A stretch of DNA of 64,000 nucleotides from Lachnospiraceae bacterium (GCA_009911185.1 QXWW01000002.1:124001-188000), one strand, 5' to 3'. Counted from the stretch's first letter, positions 28,659 through 38,299 are shown. The notes: generated from the letters alone by a model not told the origin. Made by a program: numbers and translations.

Positions 28659-29528
28659 TTAATCCAAATACCTTCCAAGCTGGGGCATCCAGTCTCCTAA
28701 GAATATCTCGTCCTTTATCACTCCCTCAAATACCGGAGTAAAAAAGGCTGTTAAAACGGTAATTACCTGTTCCCATTGCGGATAATGCCCTCTGCTGCGT
28801 CTGCTTTGGCTCTTCCACCGTTTCTTCATATACCCGTAATTTTTATACCCAGCTATTGTCTCCATGCGTTTTTCTATGGAAGGAATGGGGCGCTCTGAAA
28901 GTATATGGCGTAATCCCTCCCAGACTTTCCTTCCCTCCAGAGGTTCTCTGGTAAGAATCGCAAAGATTTCTTTGTACCACGATAAATCATTTAACAGTTC
29001 CAAACCATTTAAAATTTCATGAAATGCAAACGCCAGATATTCCTCCGGCGGAAAAATATAATAAGTAAACGCCTGCTGATTAATCCTGCTGTTTGCTGTC
29101 TTTTCCCTGGGATAAATCTTACATCTGTTATATGGAAGCAGACGAAGCTTAAAGGGAATGCGATATGGCGGTCTATGGATTTCCAGCGACAGGCTCACAG
29201 GCCCTCCCGTTATTTCCGTATCTCCTGTAGTATCTTTGCCAACCAAAACACGGATATCCGCATCGTCCGGCAATATTTCTTTTTGTCCCTGTAAAAACAA
29301 GTCCGCCAATTCTTTTGCCGTTTGCTCTAATTCCCCTGCAGGAGTAAAAAATTCCATCTGCTCTATCAGTGTATTCTGCCTTTTCTTTTCTTCCAGAAAA
29401 TCATCGCTTTTTAATAAAAGTTTCTCTCTTTGCGGATATAATTGTAGTTTTCTGAGTACTTTTTCCGCTCCAAATAATGATACGGTGTAAATAGATGGAA
29501 TTTGTTCTGAATATTTTTCTCTCTGCAT
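28659..29528 (-). CDS. AbiEii-like partner of an AbiEi antitoxin (divergent)
   Basis: A 289-residue soluble protein encoded immediately after an AbiEi-type gene (TAG directly followed by ATG). Position and size fit the nucleotidyltransferase toxin AbiEii/AbiGii of type IV systems. The helical C-terminal half has a segment like the AbiEii core (FPPEEYLAFAFHEIL then NDLSWYKEIF). I cannot find the usual GGTSLSK and DxD nucleotidyltransferase motifs in its N-terminal half, so it is either a very divergent toxin or a different effector. Function inferred mainly from context. Confidence 0.5.
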   Translation of the reverse strand: MQREKYSEQIPSIYTVSLFGAEKVLRKLQLYPQREKLLLKSDDFLEEKKRQNTLIEQMEFFTPAGELEQTAKELADLFLQGQKEILPDDADIRVLVGKDTTGDTEITGGPVSLSLEIHRPPYRIPFKLRLLPYNRCKIYPREKTANSRINQQAFTYYIFPPEEYLAFAFHEILNGLELLNDLSWYKEIFAILTREPLEGRKVWEGLRHILSERPIPSIEKRMETIAGYKNYGYMKKRWKSQSRRSRGHYPQWEQVITVLTAFFTPVFEGVIKDEIFLGDWMPQLGRYLD

Positions 29529-30149
29529 CTATAGCCACACTCCAATTCGGTTTTGTATCTTTTGCGTAACTCTCCTGATTCTGGCATATTCGAGTAACTT
29601 TTGAATATCCTTTTGCGGTTCCTCAATATATTGGCGCAGCAAGTGCTGCAACATTGCACGCTCTAGTTTTTCTTCAAATTTGAGGCAGTCGCAAATCAGG
29701 CGTTCTATATTATACACAAACATATTCCCCTCTTTCAGGGAGATCTTTTCCGCCCCCAGCATCAAAATATCCGCTTCCAGGTAATAAGGCTTTACCGGAG
29801 GATAATTCATCTTAAATCTTGATTTGGAAGTATTCTTGTCCACTGCAATCTGCCAGCAGACGGGTCTTGTCTTTAAATAGCCCCTGTAAAACAATGCTGT
29901 TTCAAGATACAGTACGCCGTCGGGAAATAGCTCGCTTATCATGGTTTCTTCCGATTTTCCCAAAAAACCCATACCATAATAACCGCTTTTCACTCTCTCT
30001 AAAACGCCTTCCTCCACAAATTGTTTGATTTTACGATAATCCAGCGATAGTTCATAAAGCTGAGAGGTCTTCATTAAGCCGCCGTTGGCTTTCATTTCCT
30101 GAGAAAGTTTTTCTAACAACGCTTCTTTTTTATCCTGTATCTTTCCCAT
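29529..30149 (-). CDS. AbiEi-type antitoxin/transcriptional regulator
   Basis: A 206-residue protein with an N-terminal winged helix (residues ~24-58: GLMKTSQLYELSLDYRKIKQ) and the AbiEi phrase 'GVLERVKSGYY' ending it. A C-terminal domain follows, with 'YLETALFYRG' and 'YNIERLICDCL', both typical of the AbiEi antitoxin family. Such proteins repress their own operon and counteract the AbiEii toxin. GGAGG lies before the ATG and a consensus promoter is at 30236-30264. Its gene partner abuts at the stop codon. Confidence 0.78.
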   Translation of the reverse strand: MGKIQDKKEALLEKLSQEMKANGGLMKTSQLYELSLDYRKIKQFVEEGVLERVKSGYYGMGFLGKSEETMISELFPDGVLYLETALFYRGYLKTRPVCWQIAVDKNTSKSRFKMNYPPVKPYYLEADILMLGAEKISLKEGNMFVYNIERLICDCLKFEEKLERAMLQHLLRQYIEEPQKDIQKLLEYARIRRVTQKIQNRIGVWL

Positions 30150-30235
30150 ATCTACCTCCTATGGCGGTCTTTGCATCATAAATTTAGGATTATTCCAGTC
30201 TTTTTCCGCTCGCTTTTCCTTCAGGTGGCTCTTTT

Positions 30236-30264
30236 ATTATATTCCTATTGTAAAATCATGTCAA
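30236..30264 (-). promoter_or_regulatory. Consensus promoter of the AbiE-like operon
   Basis: On the minus strand TTGACA and TATAAT are both perfect, spaced by 17 bases, about 87 bases before the antitoxin start. The strong promoter fits autoregulation by a repressor-antitoxin. Confidence 0.8.
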
Positions 30265-30316
30265 TTTTTAGTTTTCCTGTCCTCTAATATTTATTGTATT
30301 CAACATTAATAAAATC

Positions 30317-30345
30317 TTTACAAATATTTTTTTTTCATGTAAACT
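30317..30345 (+). promoter_or_regulatory. Promoter of the MATE transporter gene
   Basis: TTTACA (30317) and TAAACT (30340) spaced by 17 bases, about 53 bases before the ATG at 30398; divergent to the AbiE-like promoter. Confidence 0.6.
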
Positions 30346-30397
30346 ATTAATTTGTAACCTGGAAACACATTAATATAGAAGCAATGGAGAAAATAAT

Positions 30398-31750
30398 ATG
30401 GAAACTCAAGAGAACAAAATGGGCGTCATGCCCATCGGGAAACTACTAATCAGTATGTCTCTGCCTATGATGATTTCCATGCTGGTGCAGGCATTGTACA
30501 ACATCGTAGACAGTATTTTTGTGGCACAGGTAGGAGAATATGCAGTGCGCGCCGTATCTTTGGCATTCCCAGCACAAAGCTTAATGATCGCCATAGCAGT
30601 TGGAACTGCAGTGGGTATTAATGCGCTTCTCTCCCGCACCTTGGGAGAAAAAGAATTTGAGAAAGCAGGCAAGGTAGCGGCAAACGGCGTATTTGTTTCC
30701 ATACTTTGTTACATTCTGTCAGCTCTTGCCGGAGGTTTTGCGGCAAAAGCCTTTATTTACAGCCAGACAACTGTGGAACAGGTACGGCAGTACGGCACAT
30801 CCTATCTTACTATTTGTACCGTATGTTCACTGGGCATTTTTCTGCAGATCTGCTTTGAACGTTTGCTGCAGTCTACCGGAAAAACGATCTTTACCATGGC
30901 TACGCAGGGCACTGGAGCAATTATCAACATTATCTTAGACCCCATCCTGATTTTTGGTTTATTCGGCGCTCCCAGACTGGAAGCAGCCGGAGCTGCCATT
31001 GCTACCGTTACCGGACAGATTATCGCAGCAGTTTTAGCCGTCTTTTTCAATCTTAAATACAACGATGAAGTTCGTCTTAATTTAAAAGGATTCCGCCCGG
31101 ATTTTAAATTGATCGGACAGATTTACGCCGTAGGCGCCCCCTCTATCGTAGTGCAGGCAATCGGTTCTGTAATGACCTATGGAATGAACCTCATTCTTTC
31201 CGCATATGGAATCGCCCAGACAGTATTCGGACTTTACTTTAAGCTGCAAAGCTTTGTATTTATGCCAGTCTTCGGACTGAACAACGGTATGGTACCTATC
31301 ATTGCATACAACTACGGCGCAGGGAAACGCGACCGTGTTGTAAAAACGATTAAAGCGAGTATTTATTATGCCGTAGGGATAATGTTTGTGGGACTAATAA
31401 TTATGGAATTGTTCCCCGCACAATTATTAAATATGTTTAATGCCACCCCGGACCTGATAGCGGTGGGCGTCCCCGCCCTTCGTACCATCTGTCTGAGCTT
31501 CCTGTTTGCAGGTTTCTGTATCGTAGTGGGAAGTTCCTTTCAGGCGTTGGGAAACGGCTTATACAGTATGGTTGTTTCGGTCGCCAGACAATTAGTAGTT
31601 CTTTTGCCCGTCGCATACCTGCTGTCTCTGACAGGAAATGTAAGAAATATCTGGTTCGCCTTTCCTATTGCTGAGCTGATGTCTGTGGCAATGAGCAGCT
31701 ACTTCCTGTGGCGCATCAATAAAAAGGTAATCTGCCATATTGGTGAATAG
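30398..31750 (+). CDS. MATE family multidrug/Na+ antiporter
   Basis: A 450-residue protein with twelve TM helices in two pseudo-repeats: opening 'GKLLISMSLPMMISMLVQALYNIVDSIFV', typical of NorM/DinF-like MATE pumps. The first half has 'GTAVGINALLSRTLGEKE' and the second half 'QSFVFMPVFGLNNGMVPIIAYNYGAGK'. These proteins export cationic drugs or metabolites in exchange for Na+ or H+. Substrate not predictable. Stands alone with its own promoter. Confidence 0.94.
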   Translation: METQENKMGVMPIGKLLISMSLPMMISMLVQALYNIVDSIFVAQVGEYAVRAVSLAFPAQSLMIAIAVGTAVGINALLSRTLGEKEFEKAGKVAANGVFVSILCYILSALAGGFAAKAFIYSQTTVEQVRQYGTSYLTICTVCSLGIFLQICFERLLQSTGKTIFTMATQGTGAIINIILDPILIFGLFGAPRLEAAGAAIATVTGQIIAAVLAVFFNLKYNDEVRLNLKGFRPDFKLIGQIYAVGAPSIVVQAIGSVMTYGMNLILSAYGIAQTVFGLYFKLQSFVFMPVFGLNNGMVPIIAYNYGAGKRDRVVKTIKASIYYAVGIMFVGLIIMELFPAQLLNMFNATPDLIAVGVPALRTICLSFLFAGFCIVVGSSFQALGNGLYSMVVSVARQLVVLLPVAYLLSLTGNVRNIWFAFPIAELMSVAMSSYFLWRINKKVICHIGE

Positions 31751-31767
31751 CAAAGCAGGCAAACCCA

Positions 31768-31804
31768 TTTCAGCTCTCCTAACCTTCCAGCAGAGGGGCT
31801 GAAA
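31768..31804 (+). terminator. Stem-loop after the MATE gene
   Basis: TTTCAGC pairs with GCTGAAA and an inner CTC pairs with GAG. It lies 18 bases after the stop and is followed by AATTCATTTTTG. Probable terminator. Confidence 0.55.
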
Positions 31805-31906
31805 AATTCATTTTTGTAAGTGCAAATTACCATGTATAGAATCTAACCTGGTAAACTAAATTGACTTAAATGGATTAGAGCCATTTCAATTGCCTGCCAC
31901 AATCAT

Positions 31907-31952
31907 GAGAGGAATTATGACCGCAGGATATTTTTGCGGCATAATTCCTCTC
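31907..31952. repeat. Long imperfect palindrome between MATE and dacF-like genes
   Basis: GAGAGGAATTATG and CATAATTCCTCTC form a 13-bp perfect stem, continued by an inner CCGCA/TGCGG pairing. No T run follows it closely. Part of a ~350-base stretch (31751-32106) that holds three hairpins and no gene. Confidence 0.65.
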
Positions 31953-32032
31953 GTGCGCGTACTCATATTCTTTTCTATGAGAAAAACACTTCCACACTTT
32001 AACTTATCAATGTCTTCCCTGCAAAATAAGAA

Positions 32033-32086
32033 ACTGCCGCATTAAGAATATAACGTACATGCAATCCCTAATGCGGCAGTCTTTTA
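32033..32086. terminator. Bidirectional terminator downstream of the D,D-carboxypeptidase gene
   Basis: ACTGCCGCATTA pairs perfectly with TAATGCGGCAGT across a 24-base loop, with CTTTTATTT on one side and an A-rich tract on the other. Confidence 0.75.
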
Positions 32087-32106
32087 TTTACATAACAATT
32101 ATCGTT

Positions 32107-33462
32107 CTATCTCCTGTGCCGATGTTTTTTTATTTTAATCTCTTTAAAACTTTTCTTCATCATTCTTCTGCTTTCAATCTTATACTTAATTAAATAAAAA
32201 TTATCGGCTAGATGATAAAGTCCAAAGACAACGCCTATCAGCAGCATGACTGCCAAAACTCCAAAAATAATATACTTTACATTGACCTTTACAATCTTTT
32301 TCTCTGGAAGTTTAACCTCTTCCTGTTTTTTCTGAAACTTAAATTCAGGAACCTTCACATTAGATATGACAATATCTGTTCCTCCTACCGTACGGTCTGC
32401 ATAGGTATACTGAATACGTCCTATGATACTGCTGTCTCCCTTAGATTTTTTTATTTTAGGTTTGGCATCCTCAAAAGCAGCCGCTTTGGGAAGCACAACA
32501 AATCCTTCCTTATTTAATCCGGCAAAGGAGCTTTCATCTTCAAAAATCTTACTCTCAGAAACATTTTCTTCAAAGCTTTTCTCATTTTCCGAAACATTCC
32601 AAATCTGGAAATTTTCAAAACAATAATCAAATAGTGTACGGGTATCTATATAATGGTTGGGCGCCGTCTCCCGCATAACCACACAAATGAGCGTCATACC
32701 GTCCTTCTCGGCAAAGGTGGCAAGTGTACTTCCCGCCACACTGGTATAGCCAGTTTTTCCCCCGATACAGTACTCATACAGATAGCGTTCATCGCCCTGG
32801 TAATTATTCCGCATCTTATGATGATTGGACAGATAAGTCTCTTCCTGATGCTTATTCGTAGGAGGAATGGTATGTCTTCTGGTATTTACAATCATGCGAA
32901 AGACATCGTTCTTTAAAGCCTCCCTGGAAATCAACGCCATATCGTAAACGCTTGTCTTGTGTTGTTCGTCGGGAAGTCCATGTGGATTATTAAAATGCGT
33001 ATCTTTACACCCCAGCCGTTTGGCTTCATCATTCATCATTTTAACAAAATTATCATAATTTCCTCCGGTATGCTCTGCAATGGCATATCCGCATTCGTTT
33101 GCCGATTCCAGCATCAACCCGTAAAGACATTCCCGCATAGTCATAACTTCCCCTACATCACGGGAGATTCCGGAACCCTCCGTCTTATATACAGCATCCT
33201 CGGAAAATGTCACTTCCTCATCCAGATTGGAATTTTTCACTGCAAGCATACTTGTCATAATCTTGGTAATACTTGCCGGATAACACTGTTCATGAGAGTT
33301 TTTCTCAAAAAGTACTGTTCCGGTAGATGCTTCCATAACAATTGCTGACTCTCCGGCAATCTGAGGCCCTTCCGGCCAATACTCTTCTGCCTGAACCGGA
33401 AGAATATGAAGCATACACGTAATTCCCAGCAGCAGACTCCACCATCTCTTTCTGTTCTTCAT
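32107..33462 (-). CDS. Serine-type D-alanyl-D-alanine carboxypeptidase (PBP5/DacF family)
   Basis: A 451-residue membrane-anchored penicillin-binding protein: signal peptide (cleaved near VQAEE), active-site S64-x-x-K67 in PASITKIM, SAN motif in ESANECGYAIAEH, KTG in IGGKTGYTS. Unusually long for the class: after the catalytic domain comes a ~120-residue linker, a TM helix near 397-420 and a highly basic tail (KIKKHRHRR at the end) instead of an amphipathic anchor. It trims the terminal D-Ala of peptidoglycan. AAGGAG precedes the ATG. Confidence 0.93.
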   Translation of the reverse strand: MKNRKRWWSLLLGITCMLHILPVQAEEYWPEGPQIAGESAIVMEASTGTVLFEKNSHEQCYPASITKIMTSMLAVKNSNLDEEVTFSEDAVYKTEGSGISRDVGEVMTMRECLYGLMLESANECGYAIAEHTGGNYDNFVKMMNDEAKRLGCKDTHFNNPHGLPDEQHKTSVYDMALISREALKNDVFRMIVNTRRHTIPPTNKHQEETYLSNHHKMRNNYQGDERYLYEYCIGGKTGYTSVAGSTLATFAEKDGMTLICVVMRETAPNHYIDTRTLFDYCFENFQIWNVSENEKSFEENVSESKIFEDESSFAGLNKEGFVVLPKAAAFEDAKPKIKKSKGDSSIIGRIQYTYADRTVGGTDIVISNVKVPEFKFQKKQEEVKLPEKKIVKVNVKYIIFGVLAVMLLIGVVFGLYHLADNFYLIKYKIESRRMMKKSFKEIKIKKHRHRR

Positions 33463-33683
33463 GAAATTTTCTCCTTACGTTAGATATTCCAATTAAAAGG
33501 CTTTTGTAATAATTGTTATAATTTCTTTACAAAACTATTACATTTTCTATAGTATAGCATATCCAAAGAACGAACGCAACTTTCACGAAGAGGTTCTTTT
33601 CACAAAAGATACTTTTTTTTCCATAAATTTTATAGTAAGATAAAAAGAACCAATTTTATTTTAGCATCATTTTGGAGGTATCT

Positions 33684-34322
33684 ATGAGATTAAGGAATAT
33701 TCCGGGTTCACGCGAAGTAATTGCAGAAAACCGCTGGTGTATACCGGAAACACAAAAATGTAAAGGAACATGGCATCGTATTTTTGGAAATGAAAACCCT
33801 GTCCATATTGAAATCGGCATGGGAAAAGGAAAATTTATTATGGAGCTTGCCAGACAGCATCCACAGATTAATTATGTCGGAATTGAAAAATATTCCAGCG
33901 TCCTGCTGCGCGGGCTTCAGAAAATGGAAGAAGCGCCTTTAGAAAATATTCGTTTCATCCGTATGGACGCAGAAAATATCTGCGAAATGTTTGACAGAGA
34001 GGAAACTGACAGGATTTACCTAAATTTCTCCGATCCCTGGCCCAAAGACCGCCATGCCAAACGCCGTCTGACTTCCCGTCAATTCTTCAAACGTTATGAT
34101 CTGATTTTAAAAAAGGACGGCATTGTAGAATTTAAGACAGACAATGTCAATCTTTTCGATTTCTCCCTGGAAGAAGTAAAGGAAGCCGGCTGGCGTCTGG
34201 ATGAAGTTACCAGAGATCTCCATCAGGATTTTCATATGAACCAGGGAAACGTAATGACGGAATATGAAGAAAAATTTTCTGCCATGGGACATCCCATCTA
34301 TAAATTGATTGCATCCAGATAA
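33684..34322 (+). CDS. trmB: tRNA (guanine-N7)-methyltransferase
   Basis: A 212-residue SAM-dependent methyltransferase: SAM motif IEIGMGKGKF, 'NYVGIEKYSSVLLRG', the catalytic-side NFSDPWPKDRHAKRRL and 'VEFKTDN'. It makes m7G46 in tRNA. The start at 33684 is directly behind GGAGG; an upstream TTG at 33672 overlaps the Shine-Dalgarno and is not used. Monocistronic. Confidence 0.95.
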   Translation: MRLRNIPGSREVIAENRWCIPETQKCKGTWHRIFGNENPVHIEIGMGKGKFIMELARQHPQINYVGIEKYSSVLLRGLQKMEEAPLENIRFIRMDAENICEMFDREETDRIYLNFSDPWPKDRHAKRRLTSRQFFKRYDLILKKDGIVEFKTDNVNLFDFSLEEVKEAGWRLDEVTRDLHQDFHMNQGNVMTEYEEKFSAMGHPIYKLIASR

Positions 34323-34680
34323 ATCAAAATTGAGGGCAGATTATTCCCATTTCTGAATTATGTGTCCAGAAACGAACCTATAAATGTACATTTTTATTCC
34401 AAAGCATTTGTTTAATTTCAAATTACAGGATAGTATGATTTCATATTTACCAAAGCGCGTATGAAAACTTATTTGCCTGCACGCCCCATTTTGCGGCCTG
34501 CATTGCCCCACCTCCCAAATTGGGGCTTACATCCAACAAAGTGTGACGCACATTCCTTGGAAATCCCTTTTCAGGCAAGCCCTAACAATGAAAAGTGAAT
34601 TTAACAGCCTGACGCACATTGATATAAGTAATTAAATGTAGTATGATATGGAATAAAACAGTTAAAAGGAGAAATAAAAA
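34323..34680 (+). promoter_or_regulatory. Intergenic region with rmuC promoter
   Basis: No gene is seen. TTGATA (34619) and TATGAT (34642), spaced 17, lie before rmuC. Upstream are a small CCCCA/TGGGG hairpin near 34506 and a 10-bp word (GACGCACATT) repeated at 34545 and 34611, which could be a binding site but is not recognisable. Confidence 0.5.
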
Positions 34681-36087
34681 ATGGGATTGCTAGAAATTTT
34701 AAGTATTCTAATAATTATTCTGCTTTTCGTGTCTATTGTATTGCAAATGTCAGGACATAAGAAATCCGATATTAATGAAATAATAACTTTACTGAAACGT
34801 ACTGCGGATGAACAACGCAATGATGTGCAAAAACAAATTGCAATTGGTACGACAAATCAGTTTGAGCGTTTCGGTGTAATACAAAAGAGCATTCAGGAGA
34901 CACTATCTGAGAATCGTAAAGAGATCAATCAGCAGCTTGCCGATTTTCAGCAGCATACAGGAACACAATTAACTGCTATTCAAAAAGCTGGCATTGACAG
35001 CAACGAGCAGATTAGCAGAACTTTGACGACTGCCCTGCAAACAAACCGTGAGGAACAGAACAAACAGCTTCACACATTTGGCGAACAGGTAGATAATCGT
35101 CTTTCTTCTATTCAAAATGCTAATACCGAGAATATTGAAAAAATAAACACTACTCTTGAAAATAAAATGAAATCATTACAGGAAAGTAATGAAAAACGGC
35201 TTGAACAGATACAAGGCGTGGTGGATGAAAAGTTACAAAAAACACTTGAAACCCGTCTTGCCCAGTCCTTTGAATTGGTTAGTAAGCAGCTTGAAAGCGT
35301 AGGTCAGGGGCTAGGTGAGATGAAGGCTCTCGCTGCAGATGCAAAATCTCTCAAAAATGCCCTTACGAATGTAAAGGAACGCGGTACATATGGCGAAGTT
35401 CGCCTAGAGAAATTACTCTCCGATATTCTTGCGCCAGGCCAATATGAAATGAATGTGGAGATTACAGATGGCAAACGCGTAGAATTTGCTGTAAAACTAC
35501 CCGGCAATGGCGATACAGCGCTGCTCCTTCCAATTGACAGTAAATTTCCGATTGAAGATTATAACCGATTGATTGATGCAGAGGATAAGCAGACAATTGA
35601 CGAAGCAAGGCGTTCTCTCACAACAAAAATCCGTGCCTTTGCAAAGGATATCCATGACAAATATATAGCTCCTCCAAAGACTACAGATTTTGCGCTGATG
35701 TTCCTGCCTACGGAAGGACTATATGCAGAAGTAGTGCAAAATGTGACATTATTTGAAGAGCTTCGTGATAAATATAAGATTACGGCGGTTGGTGCAACAA
35801 CGCTTTCCGCATTTCTTGCATCTCTGCAAATGGGTTTCAAAACACTTGCAATTGAACAGCGGACACAAGAAGTTTGGGATACTCTTCGCGCCGTGAAATC
35901 GGAGTTCATTAAATTTGGAGATATGCTTGACAAAGCGCAAAAGCAGATTCGTACTGCTGATAAGACACTTGCTGAGATTGTAGGCAGAAGAACAAGAGCA
36001 ATTAACCGTACCCTGCGTGATGTAGAAGAGTTAACAGAAACAAGTACATCTCCACAGATAATATTGGAAGATACCATTGATGAATAA
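34681..36087 (+). CDS. rmuC: DNA recombination protein RmuC homologue
   Basis: A 468-residue protein: N-terminal TM helix (about 5-23), a long coiled coil (30-225, many Gln/Glu heptads), then the RmuC nuclease-like domain (from ~235: 'GTYGEVRLEKLLSDIL', 'LPIDSKFPIEDYNRL', 'FLPTEGLYAEVVQN'). The core belongs to the PD-(D/E)XK-like superfamily. RmuC limits inversions and repeat instability. Stand-alone gene with an A+T-rich leader and a strong terminator. Confidence 0.92.
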   Translation: MGLLEILSILIIILLFVSIVLQMSGHKKSDINEIITLLKRTADEQRNDVQKQIAIGTTNQFERFGVIQKSIQETLSENRKEINQQLADFQQHTGTQLTAIQKAGIDSNEQISRTLTTALQTNREEQNKQLHTFGEQVDNRLSSIQNANTENIEKINTTLENKMKSLQESNEKRLEQIQGVVDEKLQKTLETRLAQSFELVSKQLESVGQGLGEMKALAADAKSLKNALTNVKERGTYGEVRLEKLLSDILAPGQYEMNVEITDGKRVEFAVKLPGNGDTALLLPIDSKFPIEDYNRLIDAEDKQTIDEARRSLTTKIRAFAKDIHDKYIAPPKTTDFALMFLPTEGLYAEVVQNVTLFEELRDKYKITAVGATTLSAFLASLQMGFKTLAIEQRTQEVWDTLRAVKSEFIKFGDMLDKAQKQIRTADKTLAEIVGRRTRAINRTLRDVEELTETSTSPQIILEDTIDE

Positions 36088-36206
36088 TTTGAAATAAAAG
36101 ATATCATATTTACAGTTATGACTTTGTCTATGTTTATCTTTGAAGGAAATTTTAATAAGAACAAAGTGTGCATTATGTTCTTATCCTATAGAGAAGATAC
36201 TTTCAC

Positions 36207-36266
36207 GCCTAACTGTTTGGACAGTCTTTCCTACAGAAGAAAAAAGACTGCCCCAAACAGTTAGGC
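36207..36266. terminator. Large bidirectional terminator hairpin after rmuC
   Basis: GCCTAACTGTTTGG pairs with CCAAACAGTTAGGC, and an inner CAGTCTTT pairs with AAAGACTG: more than 20 paired bases around a 12-base loop. Convergent terminator between rmuC and the minus-strand membrane protein gene. Confidence 0.8.
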
Positions 36267-36402
36267 AGCCTTCTTCTTTCCATTATATAAAATTTTCAAA
36301 TTACATAAACATTTAGAAAATATAGGAATACTCACGGTATTCTTTGAAAAAGACGGTGAGAGCACTTTTCGAAAAAGATAATTTTTTATAAAAATTCACT
36401 AA

Positions 36403-38034
36403 TTATTTTATCTCCGTCACTTTAGCAGGCTCCTCTTCCTCTGTATAGGAAAACTTTATCATATCGCCCGGCTCATATTTAACAATATCCAAAAGATCAC
36501 TGTTGGTCAAATCCACGTCAAAAATTTCGTCTTTTCCTTCCAGTGCAAAATAAATATGAGTGTTTCCCTCAATATTCACAGGAAGAAGATTCTTTATTTT
36601 TCCGGAAACATCTTTGTTGTCAGAACCTAAAGCCCCTGCAATGCCATTATTTTTTAACAGCCTGTTATAAGCCTTCTCACATTCTTTAATCGTGTTTCCA
36701 GTCGCCACCCATTGATATTTCTGAATGTTTACCATACCATACATTTTCACCAGTCCTGCGTCGTCCTTTAATGCCATAAAATAAGTCGGCTCTCCGGAAA
36801 TATTCAATAACAGCGGGAATGTTGCATGATAACCCAGATTCTGTACCTGTCCTTCCGCGGAAGACATTGCCGATTCTTCGGTAGCGCCTTCAATCTTGTA
36901 GAAGCGCGTTTCCATTGTGCGCTGATTCATCAGCACAAATCCCACATTGGACTGATCTCCGCTGACGCTGGTGACGCCTGAATAAACCCATACATCGTCT
37001 TCTAAGGCAATATAATTATATCCGTTGGTTGTCTGCAGACAATCCTTCTGTCCCAGCACGCTGTTAAAAAAGCCATGCTTTAAAGTTCCGCTGTAATCGT
37101 ACAGATTCATTAACAACTCTGCCTGATACACTTTATCCACCCATTGCGGCACATCTTCAATATCATAATCCGTGCATTCTCCAGTAATGGCATTACAAAT
37201 TACCACTCTTCCAATCGTTTCTCCTCCAAAAAGACCCACATTAAACTTCTTTACCGGACAAATCCAGAAAGGCGTTCCTTCCTCATCAATTTCAAAGAAA
37301 ATCTGATCGGTAAAAATATACGTAGGATAACGGAAACGCAGATGCCTGTATATATTACGGTTCAAATATTCGCCTTTAGAATACTTAATCCCCTGTTCCA
37401 GCTTCACACATTCTGTATCCTGAGTAGCCATATCAATTTTAATATATGCCGGAATCCCGCTGCTCTGATTCGTCAGCCATTTAATCGGGCTTGCATAGAT
37501 CAGAGGCGTTACCCTGACAGGCTTATTATTTACATTAATCTGGCTGTAATCTCCGGATACTTCAAACTGAGAAACCATATCCACCATACTTCCCATTTTG
37601 CGGTTTCCCAAAAGGGCTGCTGAATCTTTATCCAAAATCGGAATTGTATTATAATCAACCTGTGAAATATCTTGTGTAAAATCGCGCTCCTGTACGTTCA
37701 TAAGCTTCTGATACTTCTTCGCATTGATAATCGGAGAAGATAACAAAGCCCCTATTGCCAATATTACCAATAAAATACCCGCAATACACAATCCAATCTT
37801 GGTCACGATTCCAGCATGAATATCCATGCTTCCCCGCTTAATCTCAATTTTCTGATTCTCGCGGAACATTTTTTGCGCCTGCGCCAGAATACTAATCACT
37901 GCGACTGCTCCAATTACAAACCACCACGTCCCAACAGAATGAATATTTATTGCTGGAATAGTTACATAATAATAAATGAAAGCTGCCGCTAATAAAGTAA
38001 TGGCAATCAAAATATTTTTTCCCTTTTTTATCAT
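36403..38034 (-). CDS. Large conserved membrane protein of unknown function
   Basis: A 543-residue protein: three hydrophobic helices in the first ~115 residues (about 8-27, 36-52, 80-104), then a ~430-residue extracytoplasmic region rich in beta strands and aromatic residues. Similar proteins occur in Lachnospiraceae genomes, as far as I recall, without an established role. No catalytic motif is evident. Its promoter has a perfect TTGACA (minus strand, 38109-38114) and TAAGAT, spaced 17. Divergent from tRNA-Lys. Confidence 0.7.
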   Translation of the reverse strand: MIKKGKNILIAITLLAAAFIYYYVTIPAINIHSVGTWWFVIGAVAVISILAQAQKMFRENQKIEIKRGSMDIHAGIVTKIGLCIAGILLVILAIGALLSSPIINAKKYQKLMNVQERDFTQDISQVDYNTIPILDKDSAALLGNRKMGSMVDMVSQFEVSGDYSQINVNNKPVRVTPLIYASPIKWLTNQSSGIPAYIKIDMATQDTECVKLEQGIKYSKGEYLNRNIYRHLRFRYPTYIFTDQIFFEIDEEGTPFWICPVKKFNVGLFGGETIGRVVICNAITGECTDYDIEDVPQWVDKVYQAELLMNLYDYSGTLKHGFFNSVLGQKDCLQTTNGYNYIALEDDVWVYSGVTSVSGDQSNVGFVLMNQRTMETRFYKIEGATEESAMSSAEGQVQNLGYHATFPLLLNISGEPTYFMALKDDAGLVKMYGMVNIQKYQWVATGNTIKECEKAYNRLLKNNGIAGALGSDNKDVSGKIKNLLPVNIEGNTHIYFALEGKDEIFDVDLTNSDLLDIVKYEPGDMIKFSYTEEEEPAKVTEIK

Positions 38035-38085
38035 CTGCTTCTCCTTTTTATCAGTATCATTTATCTGTATTATTTGTTTAGTACA

Positions 38086-38114
38086 ATCTTACTCTTTTCT
38101 TATTAATCTGTCAA
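38086..38114 (-). promoter_or_regulatory. Promoter of the large membrane protein gene
   Basis: Minus strand TTGACA and TAAGAT, spaced by 17 bases, about 52 bases before the ATG at 38034. Confidence 0.65.
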
Positions 38115-38171
38115 TCATTGTAGACAACATAAATTTTTTTTCACTTTTCTTAAAAAATTATAAAAAAGTTC

Positions 38172-38200
38172 TTGCATTTTTTTTTACTTTATTATATAAT
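38172..38200 (+). promoter_or_regulatory. tRNA-Lys promoter
   Basis: TTGCAT (38172) and a perfect TATAAT (38195) spaced by 17 bases, 27 bases before the tRNA gene. Confidence 0.75.
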
Positions 38201-38226
38201 ACTTCTTGTCTTAAGGAATAAGACAT

Positions 38227-38299
38227 GCGCCTCTAGCTCAGCTGGAAGAGCACCTGACTCTTAATCAGGGTGTCCAGGGTTCGAGCCCCTGGAGGCGCA
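38227..38299 (+). tRNA. tRNA-Lys (CTT anticodon)
   Basis: A 73-nt cloverleaf without encoded CCA: acceptor GCGCCTC/GAGGCGC, D-arm AGCTCAGCTGGAAGAGC, anticodon loop CTCTTAA (CTT, reading AAG), T-arm CCAGGGTTCGAGCCCCTGG. Discriminator A. Confidence 0.96.

Noticed and set aside
34545-34620. 10-bp repeated word GACGCACATT as an operator
   Set aside because: Not palindromic, 66 bases apart, and not at the promoter elements; kept only as a note.
35559-36173. 204-codon minus-strand frame opposite rmuC
   Set aside because: Antisense to the conserved RmuC domain, no ribosome binding site.
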